Below are positions 54,489-63,439 of a DNA stretch of 64,000 nt, piece by piece. The DNA is from Paenibacillus timonensis (lineage in GTDB: Bacteria; Bacillota; Bacilli; Paenibacillales; Paenibacillaceae), in contig NZ_JAKSXN010000027.1 of the NCBI RefSeq assembly GCF_022427145.1, positions 1-64,000 on the forward strand, in the 5' to 3' direction. Below the pieces are notes generated by a model. It was not told the origin of the DNA. It did not search any database and saw nothing but the letters and a program-made list of their open reading frames with translations. The translations under genes were made by a program, and so were the position numbers. The stretch's first letter is position 1. Each line of letters starts with the position of its first letter.

Positions 54489-55956
54489 TCTTGAGTTTTA
54501 TTGCCCGGATACGGGGATATGGACTCCCATCGAGCAAATGCGTTTCGAAGAAGCCAAAACGTATCGCTGGAGAATGACGAACCATGCTCCATTCCGAATT
54601 CTATTGAATGGTATGCCATTGCCCATGGTCTCTACGGATTTTGGCTGGGAAGGCGAGTGGGCGGCGCCTTTTCAGTCTGGGATGCTGGTATTCACCATCG
54701 AGCAGGTGGAGCGGATAACCATAGAATCCTATCTGTATTCGGACAAAAGGAAGTTAACCGAAGACGATTTTGGGCAGATGATTTCGGATATTCTTACAGA
54801 AGCCGCGGCTTGTTTTCAGCATTGCGGTGCACAATCGAGATTTGATAACAGCGGGTTTGTGCGGAAAATATCCATGGCCCAGTGGGATTATATCGATCGG
54901 AGTTTCCATCGGCTGCAGCGAACGTTCAAAGAAATTCTAGCGGAACCGCTTCGCAGGCTAAGAACAACGGATCTATGGATTCGCAGAGAAAATGTGAAGC
55001 ATGTAACGCCGGCCCTGCTCGCTTGGTCGGAACGTCATTCCGGCAATGGCATGAGTCCGGAGATTCCTGTTCCGGAGCTCCTATGGACCGGTGTACGGGA
55101 AGATACCTTCAACGTATATGAGAATCAAGTCCTGCTACGACAGCTGCATGAATTACAGCGTCTTCTGCGTGAATATCAAGCCTCAGCTGTTGATGCCATA
55201 CGATTGAAAGCAGAGCATTATCTTAATCGTATTCACTATTGGCTTCGGTCCGCCTTTTTGCGTCAAATACAGCCGCATGTCGGTCCGATTGTGGTTTCCC
55301 AAGCGTTTCGCAAGCATCCGATCTATCGCAATTGGTTTTCTTGGTTTCATCAGCTTTATCAGTTTAAGGAGTACTCGATCGGCCTCAAACACTCGATTCC
55401 GTTGAAGGATACGTATCATTTATATGAAATCTGGGTTTTCATGCGGATGGTGAAGTTTCTCCGGGAAATAGAGGCATTACTGGATCCTTCCGAGCTGTTT
55501 TCCCTGGAGCAGGACGGTCTTGTCTTGAATTTGTCCGAGAAGAAAGAGAGTCGAGTTAAGCTTGTTGGCGGAGCGACGCTTGCGTACCAGCGGTGGTTTA
55601 CAAGCGCTACCCAGGATTTCGTCACGTACACGCATGGAATGAAGCCCGATATTGTGCTCGAATCAGAAGGGAAGCTAATTATTTTTGACCCCAAATACCG
55701 TCTTGACCATAACCTTCCGATGGCACTCGGCGAGATGCATAAGTATCGGGATGGGATCGTTAGTAAAGCGGACGGCAGCAGGGTTGTGGAAGAGGTATAT
55801 ATCATCACGCCGGCACCTGGGGAGGAAAATTCGCACCTATTTGGAGATGCATATCGGAAGCGGTATCGGATGGGAGCTTATGGACTAAAGCCTGGCGGGA
55901 ATGGTCAAGAGTTGGAGAACAAATTAGCTGAGATATTACTGGAAATGGATATGTAA
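54463..55956 (+). CDS. mcrC: McrC-like nuclease (DUF2357 plus PD-(D/E)XK)
   Basis: A 497-residue partner overlapping the McrB gene by 26 bp. The N-terminal 250 residues match the DUF2357 style and the C-terminus has the nuclease core KPDIVLESEGKLIIFDPKYRLDHN (split as PDIVLE and DPKYR, about residues 394-412), where Asp, Asp and Lys would bind the metal. This is the usual form of McrC-like proteins that work with AAA+ McrB. ATG 54463 has AGGGAG upstream. It ends the operon. Confidence 0.87.
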   Translation: MVQPSSGDSLEFYCPDTGIWTPIEQMRFEEAKTYRWRMTNHAPFRILLNGMPLPMVSTDFGWEGEWAAPFQSGMLVFTIEQVERITIESYLYSDKRKLTEDDFGQMISDILTEAAACFQHCGAQSRFDNSGFVRKISMAQWDYIDRSFHRLQRTFKEILAEPLRRLRTTDLWIRRENVKHVTPALLAWSERHSGNGMSPEIPVPELLWTGVREDTFNVYENQVLLRQLHELQRLLREYQASAVDAIRLKAEHYLNRIHYWLRSAFLRQIQPHVGPIVVSQAFRKHPIYRNWFSWFHQLYQFKEYSIGLKHSIPLKDTYHLYEIWVFMRMVKFLREIEALLDPSELFSLEQDGLVLNLSEKKESRVKLVGGATLAYQRWFTSATQDFVTYTHGMKPDIVLESEGKLIIFDPKYRLDHNLPMALGEMHKYRDGIVSKADGSRVVEEVYIITPAPGEENSHLFGDAYRKRYRMGAYGLKPGGNGQELENKLAEILLEMDM

Positions 55957-56210
55957 ACAGGAACAACAGGAACATAAGAATATTGAATTTAGTCTTTAAT
56001 AGAATTATAATGTAGTCATTCCTTCTATCGCTTCTGTTCCCAACGGAAGCTTAATGAGCGGCTATCCTCTAGCCCAAATCATGTCCTCGCGGGACAGCTG
56101 ATGGCTACCTATCCACAAGCCGAGAGCTTACGGTATTGAATTCCCTATGTGGAGACTAATTACCCACAGGACTAGTGTGTCCTTGTGTACTATAAATTGT
56201 TCAAATCATG

Positions 56211-56255
56211 AACCCGAATGAAAGCATGTTTTATTTGCTTTCTTCGGGTTCTTTT
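56211..56255 (+). terminator. Long hairpin between the McrC gene and the recombinase trio
   Basis: AACCCGAATGAAAGCA (56211-56226) pairs with TGCTTTCTTCGGGTT (56236-56250), one base bulged, followed by CTTTTT. It can stop + strand transcripts; on the minus strand the tail is not T-rich. The preceding stretch from 55957 shows nothing else. Confidence 0.72.
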
Positions 56256-56260
56256 TGTTG

Positions 56261-57202
56261 TTATTCAATAAGAGTTGAGCATGCGTCCTTCAACAGCTTG
56301 GCAGCGTCAACTGGAGGAACATATCGCAAAGTTGTCGACGGCTGCTTGTGGCGTAGTTGTCGTTTAATGGAAATAATGTCAATTCCACTTTTTTGCATCA
56401 AGTATGCCGTGGTATGTCGAAAACTATGGGCTGTGACTTTCTTTTGTTTTCCGGCCTCTGGGCAAAAATTCTTGATGATTCGGTTTAATGCTTCCTTGGA
56501 TAATGGACGATTATTCTCGAAGAAAACCTCCGAATGCCCAGATTTCAGCCATCCTTCTACAACCGGATGATAAATATAACGTTCCAGTTCATCAACGAGG
56601 GAATCGGGCATGTAAACGACTTCGGATGTGGTTTTCTGCCCTTTATTCACCATAATAACCCTACGCTCAAAATCAATCTGTTCAAGCGTTAACTGTATGA
56701 TCTCTCTGTTTCGAAGAGCGGTCGTAGTCATTAGCAAAAATAGGATGAAGTACTTCCGGACAAATGGGTCGGCTTTAAGCGCTACTTGAAATAATCGCTG
56801 ACATTCACCAATGGAGAGGGAACGATCTATGATTCGGCGCTCATAGTATGGATTCGGAAAGTTTTTCATGGGGTTCTGTTTAATCATACCAAGACCGTGA
56901 AGTAACGTGAAAAAATGTTTCAGGTAAACAATATTATTGAAAATAGTATTCTTGCTTGCCTGATACCTCTTCTTGAGAAACTGGATATAACCGTCAATAC
57001 ATTCAGTATCGATCGGACGGTAAGTCTCAGATACAGTATCATAATAAAATTTATCGAAATCCAGCTCTCCCTCAAAGTCTAAGCTCAGATATTGTTCAAA
57101 TTTCATGAACTGACGACTATAAGCGTAAATTGCAGAATCCTTGAGATGGGTATGTTTTTTCCAGTTGGCATAGTAGGGGGAATCCAATAACAAACGTTTC
57201 AT
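56261..57202 (-). CDS. Tyrosine recombinase, third gene of the trio
   Basis: 313 residues. The catalytic set is visible: Arg in TTALRNREIIQLTLEQ, HSFRHTTAYLM (H-x-x-R), a second His/Lys position in LRHKQPSTT and the nucleophile Tyr in LRYVPP near the C-terminus. It belongs to the XerC/D-like integrases. The start (57202) overlaps the stop of the preceding gene by 4 bp, so translation is coupled. Confidence 0.85.
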   Translation of the reverse strand: MKRLLLDSPYYANWKKHTHLKDSAIYAYSRQFMKFEQYLSLDFEGELDFDKFYYDTVSETYRPIDTECIDGYIQFLKKRYQASKNTIFNNIVYLKHFFTLLHGLGMIKQNPMKNFPNPYYERRIIDRSLSIGECQRLFQVALKADPFVRKYFILFLLMTTTALRNREIIQLTLEQIDFERRVIMVNKGQKTTSEVVYMPDSLVDELERYIYHPVVEGWLKSGHSEVFFENNRPLSKEALNRIIKNFCPEAGKQKKVTAHSFRHTTAYLMQKSGIDIISIKRQLRHKQPSTTLRYVPPVDAAKLLKDACSTLIE

Positions 57203-58326
57203 TTGTTCTCCAACCTTTCTCTAATTTTTTGAACAATCTCTTGGGCAAATGGGTGTTTATTAATGGCGTCACGAAGTTGATCATCGAAAAGCCGCAAGTA
57301 CTTCATCGTGCTGTCGATCGACTCGTGACCTAGAAGTTTTGAGAGGGTGTATATATCGATCCCTGCTTCAAGGCCTTGAACGGCAAAAGAATGACGAAAA
57401 GAGTGAGGACCTAAACGATCTTTGTCTTCCTCTTTTATCGACCGAGACTCGCGAATAATACGTTTCATAAATTGCTGAATGGCTCTAGATGTGATGGGTT
57501 TATCCCCGGCAGTGCTTGAAAAGATATAGAGCCTTTGATAATCGGAATCTGGCATCACCTCGCGAGCGCGACTGTATTTTTTCTCTATAAAATCTGTGAG
57601 CATCATTAAGGCGAGCTCGTTGATTTTTCGGACTTTCTTGGTATTCTCAGCCCCTTTGGGTGTTACCTTGATTGTTTGAGTATCAGGAGTGATATCACCG
57701 ATCCTTAGATGGCAGAGCTCGTTTATGCGAATTCCACTCCCAAGGAAAGTCCAGATAATTGCAGTGTAAAGGCTATCGTGGTTACGAGATTGAGCGATCT
57801 GCAAGATTTCCGCGATCTGCACTTTAGTAAAGGCTCTTGGTGCGTCATCGTTTGACCATCGAACGCGTAGTATAGTCTTCAAGTCCCCGAGATCCTGATG
57901 ACCAAAGAATATTTTGTATGTGGTCTTTATGAAGGTTCGAAGAAAGGAAGACTTCTTGGCTTTTGTATTAGGATCCTCATTAAGCTTAATATAGTCGGAC
58001 AAGAATTCGCCGTTTGATACCTTTTCAAACTGCGGATCGTCGCCAAACTTTTCCTTCACATGTTGCTGGAAAAGTTTCATCTCTGACCGATACGTTGTTT
58101 GCGTGGTCCGGCTAAATTCAGAAAACTTGCTGCTTTGATAGAAAGCATCAACGGCTTCGAGAAATGAAATCTCCCGCATTTCTGGGGTAATAGTCGGTGT
58201 GGGATGTGCTTGAACGGGGAAAGTTTCCATTACCTGTCGCATTTTTTCTGGGCCATAGTTGCATAGCAGCTGGTTCAGTTGTTCTTTAAGTTCGGTAAAT
58301 TTCGTGTCGCTGATTACCTTTGGCAT
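57199..58326 (-). CDS. Tyrosine recombinase, second gene of the trio
   Basis: 375 residues with a SAM-like N-terminal core-binding region (about 50-150) and a catalytic domain: GSGIRINELCHLRI, GPHSFRHSFAVQGLEAG, LGHESIDSTMKYLRLFD. All four conserved positions (R, H-x-x-R, H, Y) are present. AAGGAGG precedes the ATG at 58326. It lies 12 bp after the first gene of the trio. Confidence 0.86.
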   Translation of the reverse strand: MPKVISDTKFTELKEQLNQLLCNYGPEKMRQVMETFPVQAHPTPTITPEMREISFLEAVDAFYQSSKFSEFSRTTQTTYRSEMKLFQQHVKEKFGDDPQFEKVSNGEFLSDYIKLNEDPNTKAKKSSFLRTFIKTTYKIFFGHQDLGDLKTILRVRWSNDDAPRAFTKVQIAEILQIAQSRNHDSLYTAIIWTFLGSGIRINELCHLRIGDITPDTQTIKVTPKGAENTKKVRKINELALMMLTDFIEKKYSRAREVMPDSDYQRLYIFSSTAGDKPITSRAIQQFMKRIIRESRSIKEEDKDRLGPHSFRHSFAVQGLEAGIDIYTLSKLLGHESIDSTMKYLRLFDDQLRDAINKHPFAQEIVQKIRERLENK

Positions 58327-58338
58327 GGATGGACCTCC

Positions 58339-59835
58339 TTAAAATTTGATTTTGTTAATGGCATTTTGTAATTGCTTGTGGTTTCGGTGGACGTATCGGG
58401 CAGTATTTTCCGGCCTTTCATGTCTTGCTAGATACATCAGTAGCTGTGGTGGGCAATCCGAATGTTCCGATAATCTGCTAATGAATGTATGCCGAAGTAA
58501 ATGGGGACCTCCCGGGTAGTTCCATCCAGCAACAAAGGCATATAGTTTGTATAAAGCCCTCAAGCTACGAATAGTAGATTGATTGTTGTCTCCAAACACG
58601 TGGGCATCCTGGCCTTTGTTGGCAATAAGCTGTTGAAAGTATTTGAGTAGTGGGTCAGGTAATGGCAGAATGGCCGATTTCTCGTTTTTTCCGAAGACAG
58701 AAAGGGTTCTATTCTCTATGTTGACATCTTTAAAGCGAATGTTAGCAACCTCGTGAATTCGCAAACCAAGACAAAGCATCAACCCAAAGGCTGCTAGTTC
58801 CAATATGGGGTGATCAGAATAAACTTGAATAGTTTGGGAAAAACGATGGAGTTCATCATCTGTTGGTAACTCGCGATAATAGTATCTCTCATAGGGGATT
58901 CCTGTAACATCCAATGTAATGTCTTTCGCAAGCCAGCCCATCTTGTAGAGATTGGCTAGTAGGAATCGGATATCGTAAAAACAATTGCTAACCGTTTGCT
59001 TGATATGAACCCCCTTCTTTTCTAATCGGAGTAAATACTGCTTGAATTCGAGTAGATGCTCTTCAGTAAGTAAAGACAACGGCAATTCGTTGCAAGAGGT
59101 ATTCTGAAATTGAACATACGTTTTATTCAACCAGTTTAAAAATAGAGAGTAACTCATTTTATATTTACTGTTAACGGTCTTTTCCTTAACTCCTGAACGG
59201 AGTAACTCTTTAATATGCGTAGTAATAGCGGGATGATTTATATCTTGCATCCTTTTTTCTGTAGAAGAATCGTTTATTGGTTTTTTTAAGTCAAACTCAA
59301 TAGATATTAATTTTCGACCTATTGCTAGAAGCATGTTGCGTTGAACGATATCGCAGGAAGAATGCTCAATGAAATTAATTAGTGCATCTTTATTTGCTAA
59401 TTCTTTATCTTGTATGAATCGAGCATCAAGCCCATAGCGGGTTTTATAAAAATCAATGAGCTCTAGTGCGTATTGAATTAATGAAAAAAAGCTGGTTGAT
59501 TTTAGAGAATATTTCTTATTCAGGTAATCAAGTACTGTAGGTGCAAAAATTCGATTTTGAACTTGAGTTTTGTAAAGCCATTCATTTAATCCATGTGAGC
59601 CTAAAGAAACATTTGACTTATCCTCTTCAGGCCAACGAAATGCATACATAGTATTCAAGAACAACAGCACCTTCTTCCAACTTAAGCTCTTAATATCATG
59701 ATTGCCAGTTGGGGTGGATTCTAAACATTCTTGCGAAGTAGAGTTCGCATAAGAAGCATTCGGCGAGATAGTTTTCGCATTTTGCTTCCAATGATTTGAT
59801 TTGAATAAATCCCTAACTTCCTGATCGCTATCCAT
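58339..59835 (-). CDS. Tyrosine recombinase, first gene of the trio
   Basis: 498 residues, the largest of the three, with an added N-terminal region of about 150 residues. The catalytic motifs are LGLRIHEVANIRFKDVN, HLLRHTFISRLSEHS, ARHERPEN and Tyr in TARYVHRN. GAGGAGAG precedes the ATG at 59835. Read outward from here, the promoter region is shared with the opposite-strand gene at 59914. Confidence 0.85.
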   Translation of the reverse strand: MDSDQEVRDLFKSNHWKQNAKTISPNASYANSTSQECLESTPTGNHDIKSLSWKKVLLFLNTMYAFRWPEEDKSNVSLGSHGLNEWLYKTQVQNRIFAPTVLDYLNKKYSLKSTSFFSLIQYALELIDFYKTRYGLDARFIQDKELANKDALINFIEHSSCDIVQRNMLLAIGRKLISIEFDLKKPINDSSTEKRMQDINHPAITTHIKELLRSGVKEKTVNSKYKMSYSLFLNWLNKTYVQFQNTSCNELPLSLLTEEHLLEFKQYLLRLEKKGVHIKQTVSNCFYDIRFLLANLYKMGWLAKDITLDVTGIPYERYYYRELPTDDELHRFSQTIQVYSDHPILELAAFGLMLCLGLRIHEVANIRFKDVNIENRTLSVFGKNEKSAILPLPDPLLKYFQQLIANKGQDAHVFGDNNQSTIRSLRALYKLYAFVAGWNYPGGPHLLRHTFISRLSEHSDCPPQLLMYLARHERPENTARYVHRNHKQLQNAINKIKF

Positions 59836-59913
59836 CTACATCTCTCCTCAGATTCTGTTTCTATCTTCGACCGCTCAGACCGCAGTTTTTGCTTAGAAAG
59901 GAGGTGGGGTCTG

Positions 59914-60075
59914 GTGACGCTCATCATTGATGTAAAGGTATCATTTGCTTTAATTTCTGTCCCTGGTGCTCCACATTTGGAGCAAAACGCGTTGGATTAT
60001 TGGGTTTCGCGAGGATTATGGTCGGAAGTAACAAGAATCTGCTCCATTTGTGGAGAGATGACGATGGATGCCTAG
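59914..60075 (+). CDS. Small protein, 53 aa
   Basis: GTG 59914 follows a strong AAAGGAGGTG (59897-59906). The product contains LISVPGAPHLEQNALDYWVS and a CSICGEM end with two cysteines, which could hold half of a zinc site. It is divergent from the recombinase trio and precedes the 60110 gene by 34 bp. Not recognised. Confidence 0.5.
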   Translation: MTLIIDVKVSFALISVPGAPHLEQNALDYWVSRGLWSEVTRICSICGEMTMDA

Positions 60076-60109
60076 ATCGGGATTAAGATGATGGAGGGCA
60101 GAGCCTAGG

Positions 60110-60877
60110 TTGAAGAAGAAGGATGATCTTCAACAATGGCTTTATAAATTCCTCCGTGATGAAATAGATGAAATTACTTATATCAGCAGGCATGATAGAG
60201 ACTGGTATGAGGTTAAGCAACTGGCAGCTACAGACCCTCTAATTTTCAGAATTCTGCTGCGAAAGCTCTCCTTGCCTTATCGTCGGAAAGCATTGATTCA
60301 GGCTTTTGGCTTAGGGACAGTGGAGCTAAGAACACTCTTGCTGGGAGATTTTTCGGAATCTTCTTCAACGATTTCTGACCTATACCATCCAGTGAAGTAT
60401 AGAAGGAGATTTAGCAACGAGCTGCTGGCCCAATTCGGAATCATCCACCGTGTTCCTTTTGATTGGGTTTATAAGGATGGGGCTGTTGTGGAGCGATGGA
60501 ACTTCAAAAATTATGATTTTAGCGGGATAGCTTTAACTCATATGAAAGACATGATCCCGTTATTGAGAATGGCTGAAGAACGAAATAGACAAGTGAATGG
60601 ATATGCCATCCAGACAAGCACGGATCAAGAATGTTACATCCGTTTGGAATCACGAGCGGATGTGATCGTCGTTGATCTTTATCAAGCTGACTTATTGAGT
60701 TTGGACCAACTCATGTCCGGGCTAAAATCGACGCCCTTCATTTGGACTGGCTTCATTACCCAATCCGTTGTACCTGGGTACCGGTACTGGACATTCATAG
60801 GTGCTGAAGATGATTCAGCTATTGCCCGGGTCATGGAAGCAGAGTTCAAGTATATCCAAAACAATTTCCACTTGTGA
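60110..60877 (+). CDS. Hypothetical protein, 255 aa
   Basis: TTG 60110 with GGAGGGC upstream. The product is a mixed alpha/beta protein (MKKKDDLQQWLYKFLRDEID; FDWVYKDGAVVERWNFKNYD) with no motif I can name. It sits between the recombinase trio and the serine recombinase, in the end of the element. A role in element maintenance is possible but unsupported. Confidence 0.6.
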   Translation: MKKKDDLQQWLYKFLRDEIDEITYISRHDRDWYEVKQLAATDPLIFRILLRKLSLPYRRKALIQAFGLGTVELRTLLLGDFSESSSTISDLYHPVKYRRRFSNELLAQFGIIHRVPFDWVYKDGAVVERWNFKNYDFSGIALTHMKDMIPLLRMAEERNRQVNGYAIQTSTDQECYIRLESRADVIVVDLYQADLLSLDQLMSGLKSTPFIWTGFITQSVVPGYRYWTFIGAEDDSAIARVMEAEFKYIQNNFHL

Positions 60878-60921
60878 TAGGACAATCTGCCGACGGAATA
60901 AGGTGTATTGAGGTGAAAAGT

Positions 60922-61074
60922 ATGGAGCGGATGCCGACAATCAAAATCGTATATGTGCCTCATACTTTATGCAGTGAATCGGCTAAAGTCTCAAACACCT
61001 TATCCGCCGCGGAAGCCAAAAATGCCGTTATCGATTACATCCTAAAGCGTTTGATCCTAAAGCCGACTGAATAA
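60922..61074 (+). CDS. Small protein, 50 aa, upstream of the serine recombinase
   Basis: ATG 60922 follows GAGGTGA. The product is MERMPTIKIVYVPHTLCSES followed by a C-terminal helix (AEAKNAVIDYILKRL). A weak hairpin with T-run (61061-61081) ends it. Its position 72 bp before the recombinase makes it a candidate recombination directionality factor, though skin recombinases may not need one. Not recognised by family. Confidence 0.55.
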   Translation: MERMPTIKIVYVPHTLCSESAKVSNTLSAAEAKNAVIDYILKRLILKPTE

Positions 61075-61146
61075 GCCGGTTTTTTTGTTTCTCTCTTTGT
61101 CCATACTGGAAAGTAATAATGAAAGAAAGGAGCAGAGCGAACCCCC

Positions 61147-62790
61147 ATGTATACTGCCATCTATCCCCGGGTTTCGACTGGGATGCAAGCCTCAGAGGGC
61201 ACAAGCCTAGATGCCCAAGTTGAAATCTGTATGCGGAAAGCGAAGGACTTGGGAATTCCCGAATCTATGATCAAGGTGTATCGTGAGGAAGGATTCACGG
61301 GAGAAGATATTGATCGGCCTGCGATGAATGAATTCAGGCAAGATGTGGCGCAAGGTCTGGTCCGTCGCTTGATTGTTACTCATCCCGACCGTTTGACCCG
61401 GGACTTAACGGATAAATTAATTCTTTGCAGAGAGCTGGAGCGGAGCAATATCGAGTTGGTGTTCGTAGATACGGAGTACCGGAATACGCCGGAGGGACAG
61501 CTTTTCTTCAACCTGATGAGTTCCATCGCGCAATACGAGTTGTCTCTAATCAAGAAGCGGACGGTACGCGGAAGGCTTAAAGCAGTGGAGAAAGATAAGA
61601 AGATCATGCCCATGCGTGTGGCCCCCTACGGATATGACCTTCAAGCGAATAGCCTGATCATCAATGAGCAGGAAGCTGAATTTGTCCGTAAAATGTACCA
61701 GTGGTATGTGCATGACAACTATACGCTTCGTGAAATCGGGGATCGCCTCTATTCCCTAGGGGCGGTACCCAAACGAGGAGAAAGCCGGAATTGGAGTGCC
61801 AGTTCTATTCGAAGGGTTCTTACTTCAGAGGTATACATTGGGAAGTTCTATTACAACCGGAGAGAAACCCGGAAGATTCGCGGAGAGAAAACCAAGAACG
61901 GTACACCGAGAAAAACCTATGCTTTTCGCGAGGAGAAGGATTGGATCGAGGTATCCGTACCAAGCATCATCGACCCATATCTGTTCGAATTAGCCCAGGT
62001 GCAGAAAGAGAAAAATATGAAACGCTCAGGAAATGTAAAGTATGAGTACTTGTTGAAATCGATGATTCGCTGCGGCCATTGCGGAAGAATGTGGCAAGCT
62101 ACAACTTATACGGGGCGGGTAAATAAGGCGACGGGAGAAAAGATCCGTTACACCTGCTACAGATGCCCGAATCTATTTCCCAAGAAGTACGGTGAAGGGG
62201 TTGAGAAGTGCCCTACTCAAACGTTACGAGCCGATATGCTGGACCATTACGTCTGGAAGCTGATTCTGGAGACACTGTCTAATCCTGATGATTATATGAA
62301 GCGGCTGCAAAACAAAGCCAATGAAATTAATCTGGAGCTTCAATCCGCCGCCGACCATATCAGACGTCAACTGGATCAGAAGGAAAAGGAGAAGGAAAAG
62401 ATCAAAATCATGTTCAAACGAGAGGTCATTGATGAGCAGGAGATGCTCTCCGAAATGAAAAAGATCAATACAGGTCTGAAGTCGCTGGAGCAGGAGCTTG
62501 CCGGGTACGAAAGGCAGTTGTCCGACCAAGCAGAGAAGGAAATATCGGCCAACCGGATTGCAGAAGTATCCCAGGCTGTCCGAAGCTTCATAGAGAGCGC
62601 CGGTGACGAGCTTACTCTTGAGGAGAAGCGGCACATCGTGGAGACTTTGGTGGATGAAGTGATTATTCGCTACGATGGGAACGAAGTACAGATTACAGCG
62701 GTCGGGGCACTTGACGAGTTGAAACGCCAATCGTTTATTCCGCATGAAGGTGACGTCGTTTCGTGTTCACAACCTCAAGAAATTCGATAA
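61147..62790 (+). CDS. Large serine recombinase of the skin-like element (SpoIVCA type)
   Basis: 547 residues. The N-terminal resolvase domain has the nucleophile in [19 protein letters not shown] (Ser10) and arginines in [10 protein letters not shown]. The recombinase domain follows ([27 protein letters not shown]), then a zinc ribbon (RCGHCGRMW ... CYRC, about 306-340) and a coiled coil (about 395-465). It should excise the element from sigK, under mother-cell control as in B. subtilis. Codon 544 spans the crossover AA at 62777-62778, so the last three residues and the stop codon come from sigK sequence. After excision the frame would go on for 22 other residues to a TGA at 377-379. Confidence 0.93.
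   Translation: MYTAIYPRVSTGMQASEGTSLDAQVEICMRKAKDLGIPESMIKVYREEGFTGEDIDRPAMNEFRQDVAQGLVRRLIVTHPDRLTRDLTDKLILCRELERSNIELVFVDTEYRNTPEGQLFFNLMSSIAQYELSLIKKRTVRGRLKAVEKDKKIMPMRVAPYGYDLQANSLIINEQEAEFVRKMYQWYVHDNYTLREIGDRLYSLGAVPKRGESRNWSASSIRRVLTSEVYIGKFYYNRRETRKIRGEKTKNGTPRKTYAFREEKDWIEVSVPSIIDPYLFELAQVQKEKNMKRSGNVKYEYLLKSMIRCGHCGRMWQATTYTGRVNKATGEKIRYTCYRCPNLFPKKYGEGVEKCPTQTLRADMLDHYVWKLILETLSNPDDYMKRLQNKANEINLELQSAADHIRRQLDQKEKEKEKIKIMFKREVIDEQEMLSEMKKINTGLKSLEQELAGYERQLSDQAEKEISANRIAEVSQAVRSFIESAGDELTLEEKRHIVETLVDEVIIRYDGNEVQITAVGALDELKRQSFIPHEGDVVSCSQPQEIR
62760..62788 (+). other. Right attachment site (attR) of the skin-like element
   Basis: The arm TTCGTGTTCACAAC (62760-62773), CTC, then the shared AA (62777-62778) and host sequence GAAATTCGAT. 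The arm is the exact reverse complement of that in attL (314-327), so attP would be symmetric around AA with 3 bp on each side between arm and core. Confidence 0.85.
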
Positions 62791-63277
62791 CACCGGCGAA
62801 GATCTGGAGGACCTGATCTCGATCGGGACGATCGGTTTGATCAAAGCCATCGAGAGTTTCCGGCCGAATAAGGGGACGAAGCTGGCGACCTTTGCAGCCC
62901 GCTGCATTGAAAACGAAATTCTCATGCATCTGAGATCGCTGAAGAAAACGCGCAAGGACGTATCGCTGCATGATCCGATCGGAACGGATAAAGAAGGCAA
63001 TGAAATCACCTTGATCGATATTTTGGGGACGGAAGCGGACGATGTGGTGGACCGGGTACAGCTCAAGATGGAGAAGAGCAAAATTTATCGGAACCTGGAT
63101 ATCCTGGACGCACGGGAGCAGGAAGTCATCAAGGGACGATTCGGGCTGGAGCATGGGGGAGAAGAACGGACCCAGCGCGAAATCGCCAAGGAGCTCGGCA
63201 TCAGCCGGAGTTACGTGTCGCGGATCGAGAAAAGAGCGCTCATGAAACTGTATCATGAGTTTTATAAGAAGAAATAA
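62777..63277 (+). CDS. sigK: RNA polymerase sigma-K, C-terminal part (interrupted sigK)
   Basis: 166 residues from [20 protein letters not shown] through the region 2 core ([20 protein letters not shown]) to the region 4 helix-turn-helix ([20 protein letters not shown]). The sigK reading begins with the AA at 62777. An in-frame ATG at 62744 lies in the element and inside the recombinase gene, so it is not a natural start. The gene lacks its own promoter here and depends on excision. A terminator follows directly. Confidence 0.93.
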   Translation, partial: KKFDNTGEDLEDLISIGTIGLIKAIESFRPNKGTKLATFAARCIENEILMHLRSLKKTRKDVSLHDPIGTDKEGNEITLIDILGTEADDVVDRVQLKMEKSKIYRNLDILDAREQEVIKGRFGLEHGGEERTQREIAKELGISRSYVSRIEKRALMKLYHEFYKKK

Positions 63278-63278
63278 G

Positions 63279-63313
63279 CCAAAGAGCCTGCAGATCGCAG
63301 GTTCTTTGGTTTT
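63279..63313 (+). terminator. Terminator after sigK
   Basis: CCAAAGAGCCTGC (63279-63291) and GCAGGTTCTTTGG (63297-63309) pair with one wobble, followed by TTTT. Confidence 0.85.
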
Positions 63314-63439
63314 CGCCCCATCCGGATTGCCCGAAAGGGCAGATTGAGATGCACCTTCGGACGATGTCGGCAGAGTCGATTCAATTTATAATTCATGAAA
63401 CGACGATGGATACATACCGATAATGGAAGAGGGTTCGAT

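Larger units (their letters stand above)
56261..59835 (-). mobile_element. Recombinase-in-trio (RIT-like) element
   Basis: Three different tyrosine recombinase genes follow each other on the minus strand with spacing of 12 bp and a 4-bp overlap. That is the signature of RIT elements, whose three recombinases act together in transposition. I found no clear terminal inverted repeats, so the outer limits given are those of the genes. Confidence 0.68.
309..62776. mobile_element. skin-like element interrupting sigK (about 62.5 kb)
   Basis: The two halves of sigK lie at opposite ends of the window. A large serine recombinase adjoins the right boundary. Removing 309-62776 restores the reading [12 protein letters not shown] with no frame change. 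The cargo is dominated by defence and toxin-antitoxin genes. In Bacillus subtilis and Clostridioides difficile, skin elements at the same gene are excised in the mother cell by a recombinase of this family. Boundaries follow from the sigK reading and from the arms described under the attachment sites. Whether this copy still excises is inference. Confidence 0.92.

Noticed and set aside
56160..56190. Imperfect repeat around CACAGGAC and GTCCTTGTG as an end of the recombinase trio
   Set aside because: No matching sequence was found on the other side of the trio (59836-60110), so it cannot be called a terminal repeat.
62744..62776. ATG at 62744 as a start for a separate sigma factor gene
   Set aside because: It lies in the element and inside the recombinase gene, with no ribosome site of its own. 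The sigK reading begins at 62777, and excision supplies the true N-terminus.
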